DNA from: Schlesneria paludicola DSM 18645
GTDB taxonomy: Bacteria; Planctomycetota; Planctomycetia; Planctomycetales; Planctomycetaceae
Direction of reading: 5' to 3'
Length of the DNA stretch: 64,000 nt
Assembly: GCA_945869955.1 (NCBI GenBank)
Contig: CAMBQP010000002.1
Span: 1-64,000, forward strand
Positions 29,720-40,097 of this stretch are shown here, piece after piece. The notes under the pieces are model-generated. The model saw nothing but the letters and a program-made list of their open reading frames with translations, had not been told where the DNA came from and ran no database searches. Every line of letters begins with the position of its first letter. Positions within the stretch are counted from its first letter, which is position 1. The translations under genes and the position numbers were made by a program.

Positions 29720-31345
29720 ATGGAAATCGGAAAGCGAATGTCCACCAAATCTTACCAGTCTCTGCTCAGGCAAACCCTGACACCCGTCGCGGGGATGCTG
29801 CTCATCTGGTTCCTGATGCATGGATCAACGACCTACTTTCTGCTCTGGACCGAGCAATCCAATCAACGGATTGTCGATGAAAATATGACTTCGATTCGTG
29901 CGGCCGAGTCCTTGCAGATTGCGGTCTGGAAACTCGCCTCCCGACTGATCGTGCCTGCAGATCAACCCTTCGATATGGCGCAGGATGGAGCGGCTTTACA
30001 TGCTGAGATTCTCAGCGAGAGGCGCAAGCTGGAGGACTCGGCGATTGAGCAGGACGAGCGTTCAGAATTGGTGGTGATTGACAAATTACTCGTCGAACTC
30101 CTCAAGGAATTTCAGCGTTTTCATCCAACAACGACCGTCCTGGTGACCAGTACAGAACCATCAATGCTTCCGGCATCCGACCCCAAATCCATTCTTCAAT
30201 TGGCGGATGAAATCTCGATATCGGCACAAAAAATCTTTGATTTCAACCAGTCACAAGTAGATCAATTTCGCGTGCATCGTCGAAACCTGAATCAATTTAT
30301 CATCAAGGCTCGCTGGGTGATGTTTACCATCGGACCCTTGATTGGTGTTTATCTCGGCTGGAGGCTGGGGCAACGTTTGTACCAATCCATCACGCGAATT
30401 TCCGTGACACTCCGCGATGCCGAGACCATGAGCGACCTGGAGACGGTGGCAATTGAAGCTTCAGGTCATTTTGACGATGTCGAGAAAAAAGCCGAGCAAG
30501 TTGCGGATCGGATGAGAAGCGTGAGTCGTGAACTGCAGTTGGCTCGGCGCGAGTTGCTGCAGTCTGAACGACTCGCCGCAGTCGGTTCGCTGGCCGCAGG
30601 GATCGCCCATGAAATTCGGAACCCGTTGACCTCGGTCAAGTTATTGTTGCAGCATGCGGTAAGACCGTTCTCGACACCCAAGATCGAGGAAGATCAGATT
30701 CACCTCATGCTGGATGAAATCGGCCGCATGGAAACAACGATCCAGGGATTACTCGATTTTTCACGCCCACCGGCGCTACATCGCATCACCCACGATTTGC
30801 GACGAACGCTCTCTCGCGGCCTGAATCTGGTGGAATCTCGCGCGCGGCAGCAAAACATCCAGATTCAGACAACCATGTCCGACATGCCCCTGTTGGTTGA
30901 TGGTGACACAGAGAAACTTCATCAATTGCTCGTGAATCTGCTCATCAATGCGGTCGAGGCGATGCCCAGCGGTGGTGACTTGATCGTGGACGCCAGGATG
31001 GTGCTAACAAAGTCATCAGACGCGCCATCAGTGTTTCGTTCCGATCACGACGATTGTGTTGGGGATCCTCAGGTGCAGGTGCGGATTTGCGATACCGGTC
31101 GCGGGATCGCCCCAGAGATTCTTCCCCATTTGTTTGAACCTTTTGTATCCAATAAAGAGCGAGGGACTGGATTGGGGCTTGCCATCTCGCGTCGCGTTGC
31201 CGCAGAGCATTCGGGTTCGATTGTCGCCCGCAATTTAAGCAGTGCAGGGGCCGAGTTCCTGCTGACGATTCCTGGTGTCCCGATGGATGTCCCTGCGGAT
31301 ATCCCTGAGGAAAGTGCGACCGAATTGCTGAGTGCCTCGATGTGA
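29720..31345 (+). CDS. Membrane sensor histidine kinase
   Basis: Two TM-like segments, HAMP-like region, HisKA LAAGIAHEIRNPLTSVKLLLQHA, HATPase NLLINAVEAMPSGG, DTGRGIAPE, GTGLGLAISRRVAAEH. Confidence 0.92.
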   Translation: MEIGKRMSTKSYQSLLRQTLTPVAGMLLIWFLMHGSTTYFLLWTEQSNQRIVDENMTSIRAAESLQIAVWKLASRLIVPADQPFDMAQDGAALHAEILSERRKLEDSAIEQDERSELVVIDKLLVELLKEFQRFHPTTTVLVTSTEPSMLPASDPKSILQLADEISISAQKIFDFNQSQVDQFRVHRRNLNQFIIKARWVMFTIGPLIGVYLGWRLGQRLYQSITRISVTLRDAETMSDLETVAIEASGHFDDVEKKAEQVADRMRSVSRELQLARRELLQSERLAAVGSLAAGIAHEIRNPLTSVKLLLQHAVRPFSTPKIEEDQIHLMLDEIGRMETTIQGLLDFSRPPALHRITHDLRRTLSRGLNLVESRARQQNIQIQTTMSDMPLLVDGDTEKLHQLLVNLLINAVEAMPSGGDLIVDARMVLTKSSDAPSVFRSDHDDCVGDPQVQVRICDTGRGIAPEILPHLFEPFVSNKERGTGLGLAISRRVAAEHSGSIVARNLSSAGAEFLLTIPGVPMDVPADIPEESATELLSASM

Positions 31346-31376
31346 TTCTCGCCTGCCGTGAATCTGGCTGATCCCG

Positions 31377-32846
31377 TTGTTGTTTTCAAGGTCTGTTATG
31401 GAATCGCTCTTAGTCATTGATGATGAACCGGGTATCTGCAAAACGATTCAAAGCATTTTGAAATCCGACTCTTTGCAGATCATGATCGCCTCGAATGCCG
31501 AGCAGGGATTGCAGTTAGTTCGCGAGGAATCCCCGAATGTGATCCTACTGGATATTCGCCTGGGTCAGGAATCGGGGCTGGATCTTTTCCAGCAGATTCG
31601 AAATCTCGACCCCAAATCACTCGTGATCTTTATCACCGGCTACGGTTCCGCAGATACGGCAATCGAGACGATGAAAATGGGGGCCTTCGACTATTTAGTC
31701 AAGCCGCTGGATTTCCATCAATTGAAGCAAGCCATCGATCAGGCGCTGAAAATCAGTCGACTCATGCGTTCGGCCACCATGATCGACAACGTCAATACCC
31801 TGGAAGAAACCTCAGATCGTTTGATCGGGAACGGGGACTCGATGCGATCAATCTGTAAACAAATCGGACGGGTCGCGCCACAGGATATCAATGTGTTGAT
31901 TCTCGGCGAAAGTGGCACGGGAAAGGAACTGGTTGCACGAGCGATCTATCAACATAGCCGTCGCAGCGAAGCCCCCTTCCTGGCCATCAACTGCGCGGCA
32001 ATTCCCGAGACTCTGCTCGAGAGTGAATTGTTCGGACATGAAAAAGGAGCCTTTACCGGTGCGGATGTGAGGCGTATCGGCAAGTTTGAGCGATGCGATC
32101 ACGGTACGTTATTCCTGGATGAAGTCGGCGACATGCCGCTCTCGACACAGACCAAAATTCTGCGTCTGTTACAGGGGGGGCAGTTCCAGCGGGTCGGCGG
32201 GAACGAAACTCTCACCGTGGATGTGCGAATCATCGCTGCAACCAATCAGAATCTGGATACCATGATCGAAGAGGGGCGATTTCGTCGTGATCTCTACTAC
32301 CGCTTACGCGGGGTGACACTCCACCTTCCCGCGCTGCGAGATCGCATGGAAGATATTCCCGAACTGGCCCACTACTTTCTCTTCCGATTCAATCGACAGT
32401 TGGGAACATCGGTCCAGTCCATTTCTCAAGAAGCTCTCGATCGGCTCCAGCAGCATTCCTGGCACGGAAATATTCGGGAATTACAAAGCGTCATTCGCGA
32501 GTCGCTGATTGCCTCGATGGGACCCACGTTATTGCCTGAGTTTCTTTCCATCGAGCCACAAAACGAGCCTGCTGCAGATCTGCACCCCACGGAACATCTC
32601 GTCAATATTCAACACGACGCCTGGGGCATCCTGGGAGATTTCGTCGAATCGAAAATTACTCAACTCTCTACGGATGCCTACCGAAATGCACTGGGACGCT
32701 TCGACTACCTGATCGTCAGTCGTGCCATGATCCTCGCCAACGGCTCACAATCGCGTGCCGCCGAAATCCTGGGGATCAGCCGTCCGACCTTAAGAGTCAA
32801 ATTGAAAGCGATCGCTGCAGAAAACAATCCGAATTCACCGCGTTAA
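31377..32846 (+). CDS. Sigma-54-dependent response regulator (NtrC family)
   Basis: Receiver ESLLVIDDEPGICKT / VILLDIRLG; GESGTGKELVARAIY, ELFGHEKGAFTGA (GAFTGA), C-terminal Fis-type HTH SRAAEILGISRPTLRVKLK. Confidence 0.95.
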   Translation: MLFSRSVMESLLVIDDEPGICKTIQSILKSDSLQIMIASNAEQGLQLVREESPNVILLDIRLGQESGLDLFQQIRNLDPKSLVIFITGYGSADTAIETMKMGAFDYLVKPLDFHQLKQAIDQALKISRLMRSATMIDNVNTLEETSDRLIGNGDSMRSICKQIGRVAPQDINVLILGESGTGKELVARAIYQHSRRSEAPFLAINCAAIPETLLESELFGHEKGAFTGADVRRIGKFERCDHGTLFLDEVGDMPLSTQTKILRLLQGGQFQRVGGNETLTVDVRIIAATNQNLDTMIEEGRFRRDLYYRLRGVTLHLPALRDRMEDIPELAHYFLFRFNRQLGTSVQSISQEALDRLQQHSWHGNIRELQSVIRESLIASMGPTLLPEFLSIEPQNEPAADLHPTEHLVNIQHDAWGILGDFVESKITQLSTDAYRNALGRFDYLIVSRAMILANGSQSRAAEILGISRPTLRVKLKAIAAENNPNSPR

Positions 32847-32923
32847 GGGATGCCCGTCAGGCGATACGTCCTGCTCATCACTCTGAGTGGGACACACCGG
32901 GACACAAGCCTACTGGGGGATGC

Positions 32924-33727
32924 CTACTGGGGCGCTTCAGCGACCGGCAGGCTGATGCTGAAGCGTGTCCCCCGGCCCAGTTCGCTGTCGCAGTGGATCG
33001 TCCCTCCATGAACCCCCACGATCTTTCGTACGGTGGGAAGCCCCAGGCCACTTCCCTCGGATTTGGTCGAAAAAAAGGTGTCAAACATCTTCGACTGCGT
33101 TTCCGGTGACATGCCGTCTCCGGTATCGATGATGTCGAGGAAAACCTGATCATCGCGACAATAGGTTTGGAGTTCGAGCACTCCCCCACGGGGCATGGCC
33201 TGTTGGGCATTCCGAGAAAGATTGGTCAGGACTTGGTGAAATAGACGAAAATCAATGTTCACCAGCGGAAGATTCGCCGACAGATGAGGGCTAATTTCGA
33301 TCCCCAAATCGTCCGCCTGCGGTTGATAAAAATCGATAAATTGCTGCACGAGTTGATTCAAATCGGCCGGCTGCTGATTCAGGGTTCCGACACGAGCGAA
33401 CTGCAAAAAATCGGTCAGCAAACGCTCGAGATCCACGCACTGTTTTCGTAACGTGGTCACCTTTTGCAGCATCCGACGCTCACGCGGAGAATCACCCACC
33501 GCGAGGTCTTCCCGCAGCAGATCCAGGTTCAATGCGATGGTCGAGAGTGGGTTACGAATTTCGTGGGCAAGGCCCCCCGCTAATGAGGCGATCTCGGCGT
33601 ATTGGGACTGCAGACGCTCGTTGTCACGGGTCAAACTTTGATGGTCGTGATGTGAATGATTTGCGTCCATCGCACTCTTGAGCCCAATTTCACGGCCTAT
33701 GACCGTTGGCCTGCTGTGGATCGTCAA
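32924..33727 (-). CDS. Sensor histidine kinase (soluble)
   Basis: LAGGLAHEIRNPLSTIALNLDLL, NLSRNAQQAMPRGG, DTGDGMSPE, GSGLGLPTVRKIV. Confidence 0.9.
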   Translation of the reverse strand: MTIHSRPTVIGREIGLKSAMDANHSHHDHQSLTRDNERLQSQYAEIASLAGGLAHEIRNPLSTIALNLDLLREDLAVGDSPRERRMLQKVTTLRKQCVDLERLLTDFLQFARVGTLNQQPADLNQLVQQFIDFYQPQADDLGIEISPHLSANLPLVNIDFRLFHQVLTNLSRNAQQAMPRGGVLELQTYCRDDQVFLDIIDTGDGMSPETQSKMFDTFFSTKSEGSGLGLPTVRKIVGVHGGTIHCDSELGRGTRFSISLPVAEAPQ

Positions 33728-33848
33728 TCCCCTTTGTTGATGATCAGACCCGGTATCTCAGAAACGAGATCCTCTTGCACCCGTGTACGAGTTTTCTGAC
33801 AACAGTGACAGTGGAATCTTGATCGATGCCGGGCTTGAAAATCAGCAA

Positions 33849-33878
33849 GGGTCGACGCCTGCTTCAGGACATCGACCC
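33849..33878 (-). terminator. Hairpin downstream of pnp (candidate terminator)
   Basis: gggtcga...tcgaccc stem with internal cctg/cagg stem, just 3' of the pnp stop on the minus strand; the following U-run is weak. Confidence 0.45.
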
Positions 33879-33900
33879 TCGCCAAACGGTCTCACACGAA

Positions 33901-36048
33901 TCACTCGTTGACGGCGTCGCCAGCTTCCTGAGCAGTTGGTTCTTCGCTCCCACCTTCACTTTGTTCGGCCAAGACAGCTTTGCGAGACAGTTTCACGCGA
34001 TTCTGATCATCAATCGCGATCACCTTCACCTGCAACTTATCGCCAACCTTACAAATCTCGTCGACCGATTTGACGTAGCCTGTCGAGAGTTCACTGATAT
34101 GACACAGGCCATCTTTTCCCGGTGCGATTTCGATGAATGCACCGAAATCTTTGACCGAGCTGACCGTACCATTGTAGATTCGACCGACTTTAATCTCTTC
34201 CGTCATCGCTTCCACGCGAGCCAGAGCGTCTTCAGCCCCTTCACTTTTGGCACACGCGATCATGACGGTACCGTCATCAGAGATATCGATTGTCGCACCG
34301 GTTTCTTCCTGAATGGCCCGAATCGTTTTTCCGCCGGGTCCAATCAGTAAACCAATCTTCGAGGGATCAATCTTGGTTCTGAGCAGGCGCGGAGCATTGG
34401 TCGAGATCTCGGGGCGTGGGCGTCGGATTGAGGTTAACATGGTCTTGAGCAGCTCAATTCGAGCCTTTCTCGCCTGTTCGAGCGTTGCACGAATAATCTC
34501 TTCATTGATCCCATCGATCTTCAGATCAAGCTGGATACCAGTCACCCCTTTTTGGGTACCGGCGACTTTGAAGTCCATATCACCAAAATGATCTTCATCA
34601 CCCATGATATCGGTGAGCAAGACGAAGCGATTGGCTTCCTTGACCAATCCAATCGAAATCCCGGCAACGGGCTGAGTGATCGGAACACCGGCATCCATCA
34701 GTGCCAGCGTCGCACTGCAGACCGAGGCCATCGAACTGCTGCCGTTGGACTCCATGATGTCCGAAATCACGCGGATGGTGTATGGGAACTTTTCTTCCGA
34801 TGGGATCACCGAGAAGACAGATCGTTCAGCCAATGCTCCGTGTCCAATTTCACGTCGGCCTGGACCCCGAATCGGACGACATTCCCCGACCGAGTACGAC
34901 GGGAAGTTGTAATCGAGCATGAACCGCTTCTGAACTTCGTCAAACAGTCCTTCAACACGCTGCGAATCGCGAATCGTTCCCAGCGTGATTGTGGCCAGAG
35001 ACTGGGTCTCGCCGCGAGTGAACAAGGCCGACCCGTGAACGATTGGCAGTACGCTGACTTCACACGATACGGCACGCAAATCCTGAGGGGTCCGTCCGTC
35101 GAGGCGTTTGTTTTCGAGGATCAAATCGCGGACAACACGATGCTGAAGTCGTTCGAAAGCCGCTCCGAATTGATCGCGGGTCCAACCTTCTGATGTTGTT
35201 GTCGAATGGTCTGGAAAATAGGTGGCGACGAGTTCGTCTTTCAGCAGTTTTGTGCCACTGCTACGATCGGCCTTCACGCTGGAAATCTTTCCCTCACGCA
35301 ACCGGTTATACGCCTTATCGCGGAGGATCGCGTCGAATGGGTTGACGGGCACTACCGGTGCGACAAACGCGGGACGACCAACCTTTTGTTTGAGCTCTTC
35401 CTGGAGGCTGCACAGTTCAACGATCGCACGATGGGCGAACATGATCGCATCAGCCATTTCTTCTTCGGGAAGCTGTTGAGCAAATCCTTCAATCATCAGC
35501 ACCGAATCACGGCTACCGGCCACGATGAGGTCGAGACGACTCTCAGCAATCTGGGACCGGGTCGGCATCAGAATCAGTTCTTCACCGATCAGGCCGACGC
35601 GAACTGCAGCAATCGGGCCATTGAATGGGACAGGAGCCAGACTGAGTGCAGCACTGGCACCGATGATCGACAGCACGTCGGGATCGTTTTCGGCATCGAC
35701 CGACAGCACGTTCGACATGACCTGAACTTCTTCGATGTAACCCTCGGGAAACAGAGGGCGAATCGGACGGTCGGTCAGTCGGCTGGTGAGAATTTCTTTT
35801 TGGGTTGGTCGACCTTCTCGCTTGATGAATCCGCCAGGAAACTTACCCGCAGCAGCAGATCTTTCGCGATAGTCGCAAGTCAAAGGGAAAAAATCAGTTC
35901 CGGGTCGTGAGGGTCCGTTTTGAGCGGCCACAAAAACAACCGTCTCACCAAACTGGACGATCACAGCACCCGCTGCCTGCTTGGCCATCTCGCCCGTTGT
36001 CAGACTAATCGTCCTGCCAGCAAATTGACGTTCGACAATCACTTTCAC
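33901..36048 (-). CDS. pnp: Polyribonucleotide nucleotidyltransferase
   Basis: Two RNase PH domains, KH (IGLLIGPGGKTIRAIQEETGATIDISDDG) and S1 (VGRIYNGTVSSVKDFGAFIEIAPGKDGLCHISEL) domains. GTG start proposed at 36048. Confidence 0.97.
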   Translation of the reverse strand: MKVIVERQFAGRTISLTTGEMAKQAAGAVIVQFGETVVFVAAQNGPSRPGTDFFPLTCDYRERSAAAGKFPGGFIKREGRPTQKEILTSRLTDRPIRPLFPEGYIEEVQVMSNVLSVDAENDPDVLSIIGASAALSLAPVPFNGPIAAVRVGLIGEELILMPTRSQIAESRLDLIVAGSRDSVLMIEGFAQQLPEEEMADAIMFAHRAIVELCSLQEELKQKVGRPAFVAPVVPVNPFDAILRDKAYNRLREGKISSVKADRSSGTKLLKDELVATYFPDHSTTTSEGWTRDQFGAAFERLQHRVVRDLILENKRLDGRTPQDLRAVSCEVSVLPIVHGSALFTRGETQSLATITLGTIRDSQRVEGLFDEVQKRFMLDYNFPSYSVGECRPIRGPGRREIGHGALAERSVFSVIPSEEKFPYTIRVISDIMESNGSSSMASVCSATLALMDAGVPITQPVAGISIGLVKEANRFVLLTDIMGDEDHFGDMDFKVAGTQKGVTGIQLDLKIDGINEEIIRATLEQARKARIELLKTMLTSIRRPRPEISTNAPRLLRTKIDPSKIGLLIGPGGKTIRAIQEETGATIDISDDGTVMIACAKSEGAEDALARVEAMTEEIKVGRIYNGTVSSVKDFGAFIEIAPGKDGLCHISELSTGYVKSVDEICKVGDKLQVKVIAIDDQNRVKLSRKAVLAEQSEGGSEEPTAQEAGDAVNE

Positions 36049-36235
36049 GGTGATATTCCTACAAAGAAATAATGAATGCTCGACCCCCCCAAGGTCGCCG
36101 ATAGTTCGCGAGCATTCGCGCAGCGAAAATTTCACGCGGCAAATGATACGAAGCCACTACCGACGCCGAAGAGTCGAATGGACTCTGATCCAAATCAGCT
36201 GGTCTGGCTCAGCCAGCAGAATCAATGTCGCCGAA

Positions 36236-36505
36236 CTACTTACGTAGTCCAACCTTCTTGATCACATCTGCGTAGCGACCGGTATCGGTTGCCTCGAGAT
36301 ACTTCAGCAGGCGGCGACGCTTGCTGACCAGCATCAACAGCCCCCGTCGGCTGGCGTGGTCTTTTTTGTGGAGCTTGAAGTGCTCGGTCAACTGAGTGAT
36401 TCGGTGCGACAGAACCGCAACCTGAACCTCAGGAGACCCCGTATCCGCTTCGGATCGCTGATACTGCTGCACGACTTCTGTTTTTCGCTCTTTCGTGATC
36501 GACAT
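36236..36505 (-). CDS. rpsO: 30S ribosomal protein S15
   Basis: [70 protein letters not shown]. Confidence 0.98.
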   Translation of the reverse strand: MSITKERKTEVVQQYQRSEADTGSPEVQVAVLSHRITQLTEHFKLHKKDHASRRGLLMLVSKRRRLLKYLEATDTGRYADVIKKVGLRK

Positions 36506-36722
36506 ATCTCAACCTTGCCTAAGTTTCTAACGTTGATCGTCACTGCCACGTCAAGAATCTGTTGCCAAACAAATCTCTTGAATTCCTGGCCAGTGATGAT
36601 CACTCACATTTCCACACTCTATAGAATCAACAGTAGTTTATCGTCTTCGAGAAAAGTTGCAACGGAACGAAATTTCCGGGTTTCCACCCCTGAAAAATTC
36701 AGACCTGCCGTTTTGGACCGCG

Positions 36723-37583
36723 TCAAATTTGCAGTTTTGCCGCATTCAGCGTGTTTTCCAACAGCATCGCGATCGTCATCGGCCCAATCCCACCCGGAAC
36801 AGGGGTGATTGCCGAGGCGATTTGAGCGACCGATTCAAAATCCACATCACCGACCAGCTTGTCGCCCACGCGATTGATACCGACATCAATCACAACGACA
36901 CCCGGCTTAAGCATTTCCGCTGTCACAAATTGCGGTTTTCCGATCGCAGCGATCAGGATATCGGCTCTTCGGGTGAAATCAGCCAGATTTTTCGTACGGC
37001 TATGACAAATGGTGACCGTGGCATTCGCGGTTTCCCCCTTTTGTGCGAGCATCAGGCTGATCGGTTTCCCCACGATCTCGCTTCGCCCGAGCACCACGAC
37101 ATGCGCCCCGTCGACGCAGATCCCTGACAGTCGCAACACTTGCTGGACTCCATGCGGAGTACACGGCAGGAACCGCGGACGCCCCTGCGCCAGTCGCCCG
37201 ACGTTTTCCGGATGAAAGCAATCGACATCTTTCAAGGGGGTGATCGAGTCGAGGATCGTTGTCTCATGAATTTGCGGAGGCAAGGGGAGCTGAACCAGAA
37301 TTCCGTTTACCGAAGGTTCTGCGTTCAATTGAGCCACCCGCTGCAGGAGTTCCGCCTGGGTTGTGTTTGCGCCGAGGCGATGCACCTCGCTGGCAATTCC
37401 GGCCTTGGCGCAAGCCTGTTCCTTATTGCGGACATAAACCTGACTCGCAGCATCGTCGCCAACGAGAATTGCCGCGAGCTTGGGGAATCGATTCGTCGAC
37501 TTGTGAAAAGCGACGACCTCGACGGCCAGTCGTTCACGGATTGCGGCAGCAATCGCTTTTCCATCAATCAACTGCGCGGTCAT
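36723..37583 (-). CDS. folD: Bifunctional methylenetetrahydrofolate dehydrogenase/cyclohydrolase
   Basis: GDDAASQVYVRNKEQAC, ILVQLPLPPQI, PCTPHGVQQVL, VVLGRSEIVGKPISLML, TPVPGGIGPMTIAMLLENT. Confidence 0.97.
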   Translation of the reverse strand: MTAQLIDGKAIAAAIRERLAVEVVAFHKSTNRFPKLAAILVGDDAASQVYVRNKEQACAKAGIASEVHRLGANTTQAELLQRVAQLNAEPSVNGILVQLPLPPQIHETTILDSITPLKDVDCFHPENVGRLAQGRPRFLPCTPHGVQQVLRLSGICVDGAHVVVLGRSEIVGKPISLMLAQKGETANATVTICHSRTKNLADFTRRADILIAAIGKPQFVTAEMLKPGVVVIDVGINRVGDKLVGDVDFESVAQIASAITPVPGGIGPMTIAMLLENTLNAAKLQI

Positions 37584-37650
37584 CACCGCCCCTTTCTGAA
37601 ATCACAGACTCGCTCGTTCTTCCCGATCTTCATCTCTCTCATCCGGTGCG

Positions 37651-38589
37651 CTATGGTAGCACTTTTCGCTCGATTTTCGCCCCAATCCGTGCGGATTCTG
37701 CCGTACTTTTCCATAATTTTTGCGAAAGCCGGTCGAGGATGACCCCGCGAACATCTTCGAGGCTGAAGTCACCGGTCTTTCGTTCGGTCACCTGAATTAA
37801 GTGCAGGCCAAAGGGGGACACGATCGGCTGACTCAATTCCATTTCCTTGAGTGCAAACGCCGCCTGGGAAACCGCCGCTGGCAGCTTTCCCTGCCAGCCA
37901 AACAGACCCAAATCCCCACCCTGGTCGCGGGTTGGTGCCTCGGAATATTTTCTGGCCGCTTCCGCGAAGGAAATTTTCTGATTACGGATTTCCTCACGGA
38001 TTTCGTTCAGCTTTTGAATCCCGCTGGCTTGTGATGGCTCATTGGCGGGTTGGGGAAGCTTGAGAAAGATCTGACTGGCTCGCAACTGAGTCCCATCCAA
38101 CTCCGCTTTGTGCTGCTCGAAATACTCTTTGATCTGCTTCGGGGTGATGGTCTGGCGAACGTAAGCTTGCCAGGCGAGGGTGAGTCCCAGTTCGCGATTC
38201 AGACGCTCGGGGGTATAACCGATTTTTTTTAAGAGCGCTGCAGGGTCCTCGCCACGTTTTTTGATGAATTCCTCGGCGCGCTCAATTTGCGTCTTCAGCT
38301 CTTCCGAGTTCGGAGCGATTTTTCGCGAGTGGAGAAAGTCGCGAATCAGCTGCCGCTCAATCAGGTCGTCGATCAATTTGGGCTCTGCCTCCCCCCGCTC
38401 AGCCTCGGGGATACCCCGCTGCACGGCGGTAAACTCGAGGTCTCCTGCCGTGATGGCGGTCCCGTTGATCCTGACAACAATACGCGTTGGATCGTTCGTC
38501 GAGCAAAATGTGATCAACTGCAAGAAAATCGCGAATCCTGTCACGCCCATTGATCGATCCTTCAGAAGATTGGCTCGTGAAATTGACAT
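37651..38589 (-). CDS. PpiC-type peptidylprolyl isomerase (SurA-like)
   Basis: ASQIFLKLPQ...FAEAARKYSEAPTRDQGGDLGLFGWQGKLPAAVSQAAFALKEMELSQPIVSPFGLHLIQVTER. Confidence 0.9.
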   Translation of the reverse strand: MSISRANLLKDRSMGVTGFAIFLQLITFCSTNDPTRIVVRINGTAITAGDLEFTAVQRGIPEAERGEAEPKLIDDLIERQLIRDFLHSRKIAPNSEELKTQIERAEEFIKKRGEDPAALLKKIGYTPERLNRELGLTLAWQAYVRQTITPKQIKEYFEQHKAELDGTQLRASQIFLKLPQPANEPSQASGIQKLNEIREEIRNQKISFAEAARKYSEAPTRDQGGDLGLFGWQGKLPAAVSQAAFALKEMELSQPIVSPFGLHLIQVTERKTGDFSLEDVRGVILDRLSQKLWKSTAESARIGAKIERKVLP

Positions 38590-38649
38590 TTTGGCCGGCT
38601 GTTGGCGACCGGCCGCTGGGTGGTTTTTGGCGATTTTGCGGATTGGTGA

Positions 38650-39303
38650 CTATTTCAGCGAGACTTCGGCAAACAGCTCCAGTAACGCTTCGACAGGGAG
38701 CCCCACCACGTTGCTCAGGCTTCCCTCCACCCGATCCACAAACAGACTGCCGGCCCCCTGCAGGGCGTAGCCACCTGCTTTACCGCGAGACTCACCTGTG
38801 AGTAAATACCAGTTTAACCACCGGGACACATCCTGGTGGAAGGTGACTCGGGTTTCCACGACCCGTTCTGCTGAACGGCCATCCGGGGTGATGACATGCA
38901 CGGCGGTGGCGGTTAAGTGGGTTTTTCCTGCATAAAAGTCCAGAAACCACCCCCGCACTACCTCGCGCCAATCGTCGGTTTCTGGGGGTTGGCCCAGTAC
39001 GAGCGGCTCCCCTTGAGGTCCCTGGACGATGACCGCCGTGTCCGCTGCGATGATCAATGTTCGAGGTCGCTCAAACAGCGACGACTCTTCCTGGTTCAGC
39101 TGAAGTCGGATTTGCGAGGCTTTATGTCTGGCGATTTCCAGCATTCTCTGCCGAATCGCGGCCAGATCGACGCAGTCATCAAAACCGGCTTCGGCTGATG
39201 ACTGGGGTGGCATCACCGCAATCAATTCCGGGTGAACCACCAATTGCAGCAACTCGAGACGACGTGGAGAGCGCGAGGCAAGAAGATACCGGCGAAACGA
39301 CAT
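38650..39303 (-). CDS. maf: Maf-like nucleotide pyrophosphatase
   Basis: YLLASRSPRRLELL, IIAADTAVIV, GKAGGYALQGAGSLFVDRVEGSLSNVVGLPVEAL. Start at the internal Met. Confidence 0.93.
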   Translation of the reverse strand: MSFRRYLLASRSPRRLELLQLVVHPELIAVMPPQSSAEAGFDDCVDLAAIRQRMLEIARHKASQIRLQLNQEESSLFERPRTLIIAADTAVIVQGPQGEPLVLGQPPETDDWREVVRGWFLDFYAGKTHLTATAVHVITPDGRSAERVVETRVTFHQDVSRWLNWYLLTGESRGKAGGYALQGAGSLFVDRVEGSLSNVVGLPVEALLELFAEVSLK

Positions 39304-39617
39304 GATTTTCTCAGATTCTTTCGAACAGGATGGTTGGTAGGATGGTTGGGGAAAAATTTCAGGTCGACTGCAGTCAGTGTACACCAATTGCCGATAAGTT
39401 GGGTTTCGCGAGTCAAAAACATCAGGGAACCCTTGCCGGGGACTTGAAGCCGGTTAGGAAATGTTTTTTCGACAAAGCGGAAAATCGTTGACAATTGCCT
39501 TTGCAGACTCAACAATGCAGAGACAAAAACGTTGGGAGCCGCAGAATTTGCGCTGAGGCTCACTTGCTGTGAACAAGACTTAAGATGTTCAAATGTATTG
39601 GATTGTGGAGCTAACGT

Positions 39618-39896
39618 ATGTCGTTTGACTTTGATGTTGACGAAATGGACCCGGACGTGGATCTCGCCATTGACGATGTCGATGGGTCCGAGTTATCTGA
39701 TGAAGCCATTTTTGAAGAGATTGACTTCGACTCGATGGGAATTGACCCTGGGGGGCCGACGGTCGCGAAGCCTGGATCCGAAGAGAAGGTGCTGATGTTG
39801 GCCGCGCGATATGCGGCAGGGGTCCCTCTCTGGCATGAAAATGACTGCTATGATCACAGTCCCGGCGCGATTCCTCGTCTGATCCAAAAGGGCTGA
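39618..39896 (+). CDS. Small hyper-acidic hypothetical protein
   Basis: 92 aa ORF, N-terminal half strongly Asp/Glu-rich, C-terminal KVLMLAARYAAGVPLWHENDCYD; strong terminator just downstream. Confidence 0.7.
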   Translation: MSFDFDVDEMDPDVDLAIDDVDGSELSDEAIFEEIDFDSMGIDPGGPTVAKPGSEEKVLMLAARYAAGVPLWHENDCYDHSPGAIPRLIQKG

Positions 39897-39938
39897 CGGC
39901 TCTGAAGCAAAAGGGCTGACGGCTCTGATTTTCACTTT

Positions 39939-39976
39939 GCCCTGGCAAACCGCTGCAGTTTGCCAGGGCTTTTTTT
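39939..39976 (+). terminator. Rho-independent terminator
   Basis: gccctggcaaa-ccgctgcag-tttgccagggc followed by ttttttt: perfect 11-bp stem plus T-run. Confidence 0.95.
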
Positions 39977-40097
39977 CTTGATTAGGGCCGTTTCCTTGCA
40001 ATTATCGCAGCTCAACTGTAAAAGATTTGTTGCTTTTTAGCTTCCGCATTTGTCAAGGTCTGATGAACAACCTCGAACTAACCTTGGAGTCGCTTGG

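Noticed and set aside
34552-35910. Long plus-strand ORFs opposite pnp
   Set aside because: Antisense shadows of a strongly conserved gene in GC-rich DNA; no recognisable protein motifs.
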